Shown piece by piece: positions 6,475 to 15,200 of a stretch of DNA of 22,331 nt. The stretch is taken from positions 1 through 22,331 of the IMG/VR virus record IMGVR_UViG_3300021085_000244; one strand, 5' to 3'. A model generated the notes under the pieces. The model saw nothing but the letters and a program-made list of their open reading frames with translations, made no database searches and was not told where the DNA came from. Source of the stretch: a virus. Numbering within the stretch: the stretch's first letter is position 1; every line of letters begins with the position of its first letter. A program made the position numbers and the translations under genes.

Positions 6475-9400
6475 ATGTCACACCAAGAATTTTCAATAGA
6501 TAAACTAAGTCATAGACTACCTTCATTACTTCCCGAGTATTTGAAGGAAGAGTCTCCGATGTTTGAGGCTTTCCTCAATGCATACTTTGAGTATCTAGAA
6601 GCAGAAATCTTAGTCTTCGAAGTCAGTAATAAATCTGATTTCAGTAAGAGTGACATAGATGGTATTTTAAATGAAGACGGTACAGGTTCCATGTTATTGG
6701 AAACTGCTACCGTCTCGCCATCACCCGACCAAGAAAGTTCAAAAGTATTATACAATGGTTATGATGATAGCACAAATGCATTTACCGACCCATATAAAGT
6801 TGGTGAATACATTGTAGGTAGCACAAGTAAAACTGTTTCTAAAATAACAGTTATTAATAATAACACATTGTATCTACAAACAATATCGGGAACAGGTTTT
6901 GCCAAGGGTGAAATCATTAAAGGACGAGAAGGTGGACGAGAAACTTCCGTTGTTTCATATAAAGAAAATACAATTCTCGCAAACAATCGACTATTAGATT
7001 ATTCTGATATCGACCATACAACGGAAGATTTTTTAAATTACTTCCAAACAGATTTAGCACCAGCTTTCGATTTGGGTCTCACAATGAACAAGAGACTCAC
7101 AATCAAAAACATCAAAGACCTATATCAACAAAAGGGAACAGAAGACTCATTAAAATTCTTGATGAGACTTCTATATGGGGACGATGCCGAGGTGCGTTAC
7201 CCCTACAACGAAACAATATTTGCATCTGATTCAAACTACTCTCAAGAAAGAAGAGTAAATGTCAAGATGGATAAGGAAGGTAGACTTCCAGTTGCTACAG
7301 ATAAAATTGTAGAATACAAAGATGCCACTAGAACTACAATTCAAGCTGAGTCAGTTGTTGAATCCGTATATGTTCTTGACCTCAGCAACGATGAATTTTC
7401 ATTACAAATTACAGACAATCACAAAGGAACATTTACTGCTGGTGCAGCGGTAGAGTTAGTCGATAGAGATGGTGTGACCATCGAGACTGGGGTACTTCAA
7501 GGTCTAGTACATTCTATAAACCACGATGCATCTTCAACTTATGTTGGTGTGGACTCAGAAGATGGTAGTATACTAACCGAAACTGGTGACAACGCATTAT
7601 TAGAAGACGGTGGGTTAATTTTAAAAGAACCTGTAGACTTTGACCTATTATGGGAAGATGGCAGTGGTGTACTGCTTGAAGGTGGAAATGCTGGTTCCAT
7701 GTATAGTAATGCTGATAAGATTAACTTTATCGGTGCAAAGGACAACCTAGACAGTGTAGAATGTGTAACCAACGTAAGTGGGTTGTCACTAGGTGGAGTT
7801 GAAAGAGTATTTATTGAAACTGGTGGAACGAACTACGAAGGTGGAGAGATGGTTGTCTTTGATAACTTTGCCACAGGTGGTTCGGGCGCAGCTGGTGTTT
7901 TAGGGTCAGTGGGTGACGAAGTCATTCAAGAAAACCACGAAACTTTTGGTCAGTACGAGTTCATTGCAATTGCAGACCAAACACTTTTCAATGGAAATGA
8001 TATCCATGGAAAGAGCCTATTCTTTAATGATAACTTCATTAAGGTATTTAAAAATGGTATAGAAAGAAAGGCTAATACCTCACATACAGTTCATGACTAC
8101 TCACACAAAAATGATAGAGTAGTATTTACAGAACCATGTTCTGCTGGTGATGTTATAGAGATTGTCATTGAATACTATAGAATAGTATACGAAGACGGTA
8201 GAGCAATGAACTATAATACTACCGATGGAAGAATCAGAGAAGTTCTTATTTCAGACCCTGGCGCTGGTTATCACACTCTTCCTAAAGTATATCCAGGCGG
8301 GTATATATTCCTTGACGATGTTAGTGCATTTGTTGAAGGTGAGCAGTTATCTCAGATACAAGACTTTAGTATAACTGCTACAGGAAAGATTTTAGAAATA
8401 GATTTACGTCTAAACAGAATGACTATTCTTAGGGATAGTACTCATACTGGTGTGTTCGTAGAGGGAGCTCCAATCGAAGGTAACACCTCTGAAGCAACTG
8501 CAATTATTCGTAATCAAAATGTTTCAACAGGTAACGGTGCAAAAATGTTTACCTACTCATCAACTATTGGTGCAATTGAAAAGTTAAACATTCTAGACCA
8601 AGGTAATAGATTTACTTCAGACACAGTCGCAAGTCCTACATCAACTTTCCCTATGATGATTACAACTCCAACATCCTCTCTAAACCAAGGAGAAAAAATT
8701 GTTGGTGACATTTCGGGAGCAACTGCTGAAGTTATTAGTTACGACCAAGACAGACACGTTCTTAAGTATACAAATTTAAAGGGGTCTTTTCAAAACAACG
8801 AAAGGGTTGCATATGCCAATGTAGATTCATTTGAAGTAATGTATGATGACCCTTATAATGGTCGTGGTACGTTTGGTGGTGAAGGTGTTGTACAAGAACA
8901 TTTCATTGGTGACAAGTCTTGGTTAGATGCTACAGCAGCCAACATACATGATAGTCATAGATATCAATCACATTCTTATATAGTTAGAGTTGGTGAATCT
9001 ATCAACAAGTGGAGAAGTGTAGTTAAAGATTTACTACATCCAGCTGGTCATATATTCTTTGGTGAAGTTGCAATCCAAAAGGTTGTAAAAAGTACAGACA
9101 TACCCGAAGGACGTTTTTCAGACGAAGACCTCAATCCCGAAAACCGAATGGGTATCATATCAACTACATTCGTGCCTATGGTTATTATGCAGTTGCACCC
9201 AACAGACAATGTATTGTTGGAAACTTCAGATAGAAATAATGAAAACCACTTGGCCTTGGAAGACGGTCTTCCAGTTGATAACGAATTATATACCACATCA
9301 AATATACATCTACTAGAGAATGAAAACTCTAGAGATAACTTTGCCCACTTCTCTAAACAGACACTTAAGCAATTACAAACCTATCTTACAGATTACATGG

Positions 9401-10710
9401 TTCTTGAGACACAAGAAGATGGTAAGTTATATGAAAACAATAATATCCTATTAGAGGATGGTTTTAAAGTTATCAACGAACTAGCAAGACCCGAAAGTAA
9501 AATTACGGATGCAAGATTTATTGCTCCTGCTAGAATAAATGACCCAATAACATTCTATGTGGATGCTGGGTCACCTGAGCCAGATGGAGTCTTAGATGCT
9601 TCATCCATATTGCATCATACTAGATTACAGGCTAGACACGTAAACATTTTTAAAATTGTTTCTAAGTCTGAACCACTGCAAAGAAAAACAACAAGAACTG
9701 ATACCAATCCTAAACACGCTCATGTAAATGTTACAGTCAGTGGTGGTAGATTTAAAATGGACTTAGCCGATGAAGCAGGTGCAATTCAAATCAAACAAGG
9801 ATACAACTACTACTTTACGGTTCCTAAAACTCATGTACTAAAATTCTCAACAACCGCAGATGGAACTCACGGTGGTGGTACCATTTATACAAGTGGTGTT
9901 ATAAACTACACACACAATAATTCAGCTGATTTATATAACATGACTCATTTGATTGTAGATGGTACAACACCTTCTACTCTTTACTATTATTGTACATTAC
10001 ATGCTGGAATGGGTGGAAGAGCTGCAAAAAGTGTTCCTTCATATGATACGGTATTATCTTTATATCCAACAGATGCTTATGGAACTCACGTAGAGATATC
10101 GGGTATTGGTGGTAATATGAACAGTAATATCTATGATACTGCTGGAAACCTTATCACATTACCAACAAGAACGTCTTTAGATGGTAAAGTACAGACTTCA
10201 ATACAAACACTCAGTGATGAAAGGTTAGTATTGGAAGATGGAGACAAGATTGTACAAGAACAGATTGATAACTTCATGAGAATGGAACCTACCCATGCAC
10301 AGAATACAGCTGCAGAGGAAGGAGACTTCATTCAATATGAAGATGGAACAATCATGTTCTTGGAAGATGCAACCACCTCTAGAGAAGAAGAGTATTTTGT
10401 ATCAGAAAGAACTCAGTCTTATGCAAGAGCAGAACAGAATTATGGTTTTGGAACAACATTAAGACGACTAAATATGTTATCAAGTCAACAATCATATGAC
10501 ATATCGTATTATCTAAAAGACGAGAGTGATGATGGTATCATCTTAGAAAATGGCTATGGAAACGTAATGGTGGAAACACCTAAATATGAAGGACTGAGAA
10601 TATCATCCTTTGATAACTACTTCCCAAATAGATATTCAGATGAATATGAGAAGAGTTATGCAAATAAAAGAACAAATTTGACCTATTCCGCTTATGTTAA
10701 GTCGGGTTAG
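6475..10710 (+). CDS. 7: Baseplate wedge protein, T4 gp7-like, with extended C-terminus
   Basis: This 1411-residue protein matches the C-terminal half of T4 gp7, the wedge protein that starts assembly by binding gp10 and gp8. Three stretches correspond: LPSLLPEYLKEESPMFEAFL with NAYFEYLE (about 15-45), YQQKGTEDSLKFLMRLLYGD (217-236), and SINKWRSVVKDLLHPAGHIF (about 842-861, compare RWKSDVIRFVHPVGFGF in T4). The roughly 600-residue N-terminal part of T4 gp7 is absent. About 550 extra residues follow the conserved region. They contain recurring LEDG/LLE units and a cupredoxin-like segment with H1120, C1173, H1176 and M1179 (YYYCTLHAGMGG). GE..G.TSGA-type motifs occur near 110-160 and 660-755. 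The ATG at 6475 has a weak site upstream (AAGG). Its position before gp8 supports the assignment. The roles of the extra modules are unknown. Confidence 0.75.
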   Translation: MSHQEFSIDKLSHRLPSLLPEYLKEESPMFEAFLNAYFEYLEAEILVFEVSNKSDFSKSDIDGILNEDGTGSMLLETATVSPSPDQESSKVLYNGYDDSTNAFTDPYKVGEYIVGSTSKTVSKITVINNNTLYLQTISGTGFAKGEIIKGREGGRETSVVSYKENTILANNRLLDYSDIDHTTEDFLNYFQTDLAPAFDLGLTMNKRLTIKNIKDLYQQKGTEDSLKFLMRLLYGDDAEVRYPYNETIFASDSNYSQERRVNVKMDKEGRLPVATDKIVEYKDATRTTIQAESVVESVYVLDLSNDEFSLQITDNHKGTFTAGAAVELVDRDGVTIETGVLQGLVHSINHDASSTYVGVDSEDGSILTETGDNALLEDGGLILKEPVDFDLLWEDGSGVLLEGGNAGSMYSNADKINFIGAKDNLDSVECVTNVSGLSLGGVERVFIETGGTNYEGGEMVVFDNFATGGSGAAGVLGSVGDEVIQENHETFGQYEFIAIADQTLFNGNDIHGKSLFFNDNFIKVFKNGIERKANTSHTVHDYSHKNDRVVFTEPCSAGDVIEIVIEYYRIVYEDGRAMNYNTTDGRIREVLISDPGAGYHTLPKVYPGGYIFLDDVSAFVEGEQLSQIQDFSITATGKILEIDLRLNRMTILRDSTHTGVFVEGAPIEGNTSEATAIIRNQNVSTGNGAKMFTYSSTIGAIEKLNILDQGNRFTSDTVASPTSTFPMMITTPTSSLNQGEKIVGDISGATAEVISYDQDRHVLKYTNLKGSFQNNERVAYANVDSFEVMYDDPYNGRGTFGGEGVVQEHFIGDKSWLDATAANIHDSHRYQSHSYIVRVGESINKWRSVVKDLLHPAGHIFFGEVAIQKVVKSTDIPEGRFSDEDLNPENRMGIISTTFVPMVIMQLHPTDNVLLETSDRNNENHLALEDGLPVDNELYTTSNIHLLENENSRDNFAHFSKQTLKQLQTYLTDYMVLETQEDGKLYENNNILLEDGFKVINELARPESKITDARFIAPARINDPITFYVDAGSPEPDGVLDASSILHHTRLQARHVNIFKIVSKSEPLQRKTTRTDTNPKHAHVNVTVSGGRFKMDLADEAGAIQIKQGYNYYFTVPKTHVLKFSTTADGTHGGGTIYTSGVINYTHNNSADLYNMTHLIVDGTTPSTLYYYCTLHAGMGGRAAKSVPSYDTVLSLYPTDAYGTHVEISGIGGNMNSNIYDTAGNLITLPTRTSLDGKVQTSIQTLSDERLVLEDGDKIVQEQIDNFMRMEPTHAQNTAAEEGDFIQYEDGTIMFLEDATTSREEEYFVSERTQSYARAEQNYGFGTTLRRLNMLSSQQSYDISYYLKDESDDGIILENGYGNVMVETPKYEGLRISSFDNYFPNRYSDEYEKSYANKRTNLTYSAYVKSG

Positions 10711-10713
10711 TGT

Positions 10714-10721
10714 TATAAATA
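10714..10721 (+). promoter_or_regulatory. T4-type late promoter octamer upstream of gene 8
   Basis: An exact TATAAATA starts 4 nt after the gp7-like stop (TAG, 10708-10710) and 30 nt before the gp8 ATG. A start about 6 nt past the octamer would give a leader of roughly 25 nt containing the GGGAGAG ribosome site (10737-10743), the normal arrangement for a late gene. This is the most convincing promoter in the window. Confidence 0.7.
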
Positions 10722-10736
10722 GTATTATATAATTTC

Positions 10737-10754
10737 GGGAGAGAAATAAAAATG
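10737..10754 (+). promoter_or_regulatory. Ribosome-binding site and leader of gene 8
   Basis: GGGAGAG (10737-10743) is followed by an A-rich spacer and the ATG at 10752. The leader shares 18 identical nt with the one before the 157-residue gene at 5975-5992. Confidence 0.6.
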
Positions 10755-12221
10755 GCAGCAATAATCACAGAGAAGTTTCGTACACATAACGCGAAACAAT
10801 TCAAAGAGGACTTCTCATCAGCAGAAACTTCCTCTTCAACTTATATATTCATAGGAAGGTCATTTGCATGGCCAAACGATGCAGTACCTACAGACCCAAC
10901 TAATTCAGTTGGTGAAGAGTTAGACGCATGGTCAGACATGATTGCACTAAAGAAAGTGCCTACTGGCGATGTAACTCATGGTTTAGTTAGATATAACTGG
11001 ACTGCAAACACAACTTATGACGAATATCAACATGATGTAGGTGCAGTTGGGAACAACTCAACAGCAACTAGTGCATCAAACGTTTACGATTCTAGATTTT
11101 ATGTGATGACAGAAGACTACAACGTGTACAAATGTATCAGAACAGGTAGAAGTTCAGGCGGTGCTGTCGTTGCCTCTACTGTAGCACCTAGTGGTACATC
11201 TTCAACTGCAATTATTGAAACTGCTGATGCAGACGCGGGAACAGGTAGAGGATACAAATGGAAATACATGTATTCAATCTCAGCTTCAGACGTAATCAAA
11301 TTTGTAACTAACGACTTTATCCCAGTTAAAACAATTGGAGCTCAAACCGAAATATTTGGAACAGGTGAGAACGGTGGATTAGGAACCGTTGCAACAAATG
11401 ATAGTACAGCACAATGGGATGTAGAAAATGACTCAGTAGATGGTGCAATCTATCATGCAGTAGTAACTTCAGCAGGCAGTGGTTATACCGATGGAGATGG
11501 TACATACGAAAACGTTGTAATCGATGGAGATGGTACAGGTGGTAGATGTTCAATACATGTATCCAGTGGTACTATCACACACGTAACAGTTACAACACCA
11601 GGCTCTGGTTACAGACGTGCAAGTGTAGACATTGCAGCAGCAGTAGCTGGTGGAACTGGGGCAGCAATTAAAGTCATCCTTTCACCAATCATTGGACATG
11701 GTGCAGACCCAGTAGAAGAACTAGGTGGAAACTACATTATCATCAACTCTAGATTTGAGTTTGGTGAAGGTGGTGGAGATTTCCCAACAGACAATGACTT
11801 CAGAAGAATCGGATTAGTACAAGACCCATTCAAAAAGGGTACAACAACTATTGGTTCAGACCCTTCTATGACAGCATATTCACAAATGACTTTATCAAGC
11901 ACAAGTGGTTTATCACCCGATGATTTAATCATGGATGCATCTTCAGACGGAGTTGGAGTAGCAGTTTCTAGAATAGTTTCTATAAACGGAGTAGTTGTAT
12001 CTCACATACCTGTAGCAAACAGTGAAGGTGGTTATGCAAACTTTGCTCAAGCAGACGTAGTTTACAAGAGTGGTTCAAACATTGGTACGGTGTCTTCAGT
12101 TAACGCTGCACACCCCGAGGTTCAAGCTTACTCAGGCAACATCATGTACATCGAAAACCGTGGTGCTGTTTCAAGAGCTGCAGACCAAATCGAAGATATT
12201 AAATTAATTATTGAAATGTAA
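10752..12221 (+). CDS. 8: Baseplate wedge subunit, T4 gp8-like
   Basis: This 489-residue protein corresponds to T4 gp8, a dimeric wedge component bound to gp7 and gp10. Recognisable stretches are the N-terminus (ITEKFRTHNAKQFKEDF, then STYIFIGRSFAWPND), DSRFYVMTEDYNVYKCI, and GYKWKYMYSISASDVIKFVT (about residues 162-181), which is the family hallmark. T4 gp8 is 334 residues. The extra length is largely a central segment (about residues 235-320) with two GSGY-centred beta modules (SAGSGYTDGDG and TPGSGYRRASV). A related module occurs in the DUF4815 protein downstream. The C-terminus (VEELGGNYIIINSRFEFGEG onward, then SGNIMYIENRGAVSRAADQI) fits the gp8 core. The gene has its own late promoter and strong ribosome site, and a hairpin follows the stop. 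Confidence 0.85.
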   Translation: MAAIITEKFRTHNAKQFKEDFSSAETSSSTYIFIGRSFAWPNDAVPTDPTNSVGEELDAWSDMIALKKVPTGDVTHGLVRYNWTANTTYDEYQHDVGAVGNNSTATSASNVYDSRFYVMTEDYNVYKCIRTGRSSGGAVVASTVAPSGTSSTAIIETADADAGTGRGYKWKYMYSISASDVIKFVTNDFIPVKTIGAQTEIFGTGENGGLGTVATNDSTAQWDVENDSVDGAIYHAVVTSAGSGYTDGDGTYENVVIDGDGTGGRCSIHVSSGTITHVTVTTPGSGYRRASVDIAAAVAGGTGAAIKVILSPIIGHGADPVEELGGNYIIINSRFEFGEGGGDFPTDNDFRRIGLVQDPFKKGTTTIGSDPSMTAYSQMTLSSTSGLSPDDLIMDASSDGVGVAVSRIVSINGVVVSHIPVANSEGGYANFAQADVVYKSGSNIGTVSSVNAAHPEVQAYSGNIMYIENRGAVSRAADQIEDIKLIIEM

Positions 12222-12225
12222 TACT

Positions 12226-12243
12226 GGGGAGTAATCCCCTTTA
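12226..12243 (+). terminator. Candidate terminator after gene 8
   Basis: GGGGA (12226-12230), a GTAA loop and TCCCC (12235-12239) form a 5-bp GC-rich stem with a GNRA-type loop, 4 nt after the gp8 stop and followed by TTTACATTTTC. The U-tract is interrupted, so termination may be partial. The next gene has no visible late promoter, so readthrough is likely needed. Confidence 0.4.
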
Positions 12244-12269
12244 CATTTTCATACCAAGGCTAAAAGACT

Positions 12270-15200
12270 ATGGCAGAGAAGACAGACTTAAATATATCAC
12301 CTTATTATGACGACTATTCCGAAGATAAGAAATTTCATAAAGTTCTTTATAGAGCAGGCCGTCCTTTACAAGCAAGGGAATTAACACAGTCTCAGTCAAT
12401 TCTACAAAACCAAATTTCTAGACTTGGAGACCACTTCTTTGAAGAAGGGACTATCATCCAAGGCGCACAAGCAAACATCGACATGGAAGTTTTCTTTGTC
12501 AAGGTAAAGGCTTCAAATCCTAACCCACTTGGTGATACTGCAGTAGAAACTTATAGAGAATCATTTCATAATAAGTATGTCAGAGGACAAACTAGTGGAG
12601 TGGTTGCAAAGGTAGTAACAAGTACAGCAGAAACTACAGACGATAAACTAACATTATTTGTTAGACCAGTACAACAAGGTACGAATGAAAGTAATGACTT
12701 CTTGTTCTCAGCATCAGAAACTTTAGAACTAGTTGGTTACAATTCAAGTGGTACGGTTACTGCAGATTCAGCTTCTCATAATGATTTCGAAATTCAACCA
12801 ATATCAGAAAAACCTTTAGGTAGAGCATCAATTGCAGAGATATCAGAAGGTGTTGTATTTGTAAGAGGATTTTTTACAAAGGTCGATAAACAGATAATTC
12901 TGTTAGAAAAATACAATGGAGCTCCATCTTTCAAAGTAGGTCTAAACATCACCGAGACATTGGTGACCTCATCTGCAGACCTTTCATTATTAGACAATGC
13001 AGCAGGTTCCTCAAATGAGAACGCTGGTGGAGCAGACAGATTACAGTTTAATCTAGTACTAGGTAAACATACCTTAGATTCAGTGTTGGGTACATCTTTC
13101 GTTGAATTAACAAGAGTAATCCAAGGTGTTATAACACTCAAGATTGATAAAACAAAATATGCAGAAATAGAAAACACTCTTGCAAGAAGAACCTTCGATG
13201 CAAATGGTGACTTCGTTGTAAATCAGTTCACTGCATCTACAAGACAACATTTAGATACTGGTGAGAACTTAGGGTTTTATGCAAAAGGAAATGGTGGAGA
13301 CGATGATAAATTTGTATTCATGGTGTCGCCAGGCAAGGCTTATGTAAGAGGATATGAGATTGATAAAGTTGGTACAACAACTCTAACCATAAACAAAGCA
13401 AGAACAACAGAATCATTAAATAATGTATCAGCACCCATTAGATTAGGAAACAAATTACGAGTATATAATGCTCATGGTCTACCCGAGTTCGGTAATGAAA
13501 CTGGACAGGATACTATCGACCCACACAATCCAGTACTATTGTATGATGGATTAAAAGCAACTTTAGGTATATCAGACACAGATGCTACATCATTATCTTC
13601 AACTGGAAATATTGGTACTGCAAGAGTTAGAAACGTAGACCATGTCAGTGGTGTAGACACAAATGATGTCTATGGTACAGATACATTATTCAATCTGTAT
13701 ATGTTCGATATCAAGATGTTCACTAAAATTACTGGAACACAGACAAATACATTTACAGCAGGTGATAAAGTCACTGGTAGTGTAAGTGGTGCAAGTGCTA
13801 TAGTTCATCACATTGAAGGAAGTGGTACCACAGCAGGACTATTTGTTCATGATGTACAGGGTGCATTCATAACTGATGATGCAATAACAGCAGTTGGTCA
13901 AACCAGCAATGCAACAATTACTGCAGCCAATAATACTGCAGTTAGAGCATACAACATTGACCGTGCAAGGTCAGTTGCCCAATTACCAAACGTTACTGGT
14001 AGAGAAATCTTTACTGGAGATGTCTTCTTAGATTCAGACCAAGTTCTAGCTGGAACAATTACAATGGATAATAGCACTACCGTTACAGGTTTTGCAACTC
14101 AGTTCATAAAAGAATTAAAAGAAGGTGACCAACTATTAGACCAAGCAGGTGCAGTTAATACCATTGCTTCAGTGGAAACAGAAACAAGTTTAACTTTGAC
14201 CTCTGGCGGTACAGACTCATACAGTGGTAATGCAGTTCGAAGACGTGCAAAACTGATTGACCAAAACCAAACTGCAAACATCCATGCATGGCCAAGAGAT
14301 TGGGTTAAAACACACAGCCCAGATTTTGTTACAGTAAGAAGACAGGTCACTAAATTAGTTTCCAGTGGTGGTTTCAGTATCACTACTAATGCTGGAGAAA
14401 CATTCGGTGCAAGAAACACAGACAATTTTGCAATCTCAGTAAGAGAACCAGCAGGTGGTTATGCAGCTGGTGATGTACTAAACATCGAAGACTTGAGTCC
14501 AAATATAACTACAAGTGGTTCAACAGAAACATTGGCATGCACCGTTGCATCATCAAATAACAATGCAGTTATTGATGTAACTTACACAGTTACTATCTCA
14601 GACCCGACTGCAAGAGGTAAAGCATTATCTCAAGCAAGATGTCTTAAAGTAGGGAGTCCTAGAACTTCAAATGGGTTCTACGGAACTGCATACGATGATA
14701 AAGATATCACATTAGGTGTTGCAGACGTACATAAGATTATTGCAGTATACGAAGGTGTTGACGGAACACCAATCACACCTAACGGTGTTATTACCACATC
14801 AAGTGGTACGTTTGTTAATTATGAAGAACTCATAGGACAAACATCGGGCGCAAGAGCAATACTCATTAACAACGGTGGTGGTAATGCATCATATTGGTAT
14901 TATACATCTAAAGACGGTGCAACATTCGTTGGTGGTGAAACAGTAGTAGGACAGACATCCGTTGCAGTTGGAGTTTTAGGTGCAACTATTAGTCAAGGTT
15001 CACCCGACATTAAAGATAGATACTTCTTTGACAATGGTCAGAGAGATGGTTTTTATGACTTATCAAAAATGACATTGAAGCCTGGGCAACCAACACCTAA
15101 CGGCCCAATCATGGTATTGTTCGATTACTTCAGAGTATCGGGTGGTGGTGACTTCTTTGATGTATCCTCATATTCAGCAATCGATTATTCTCAGATTCCA

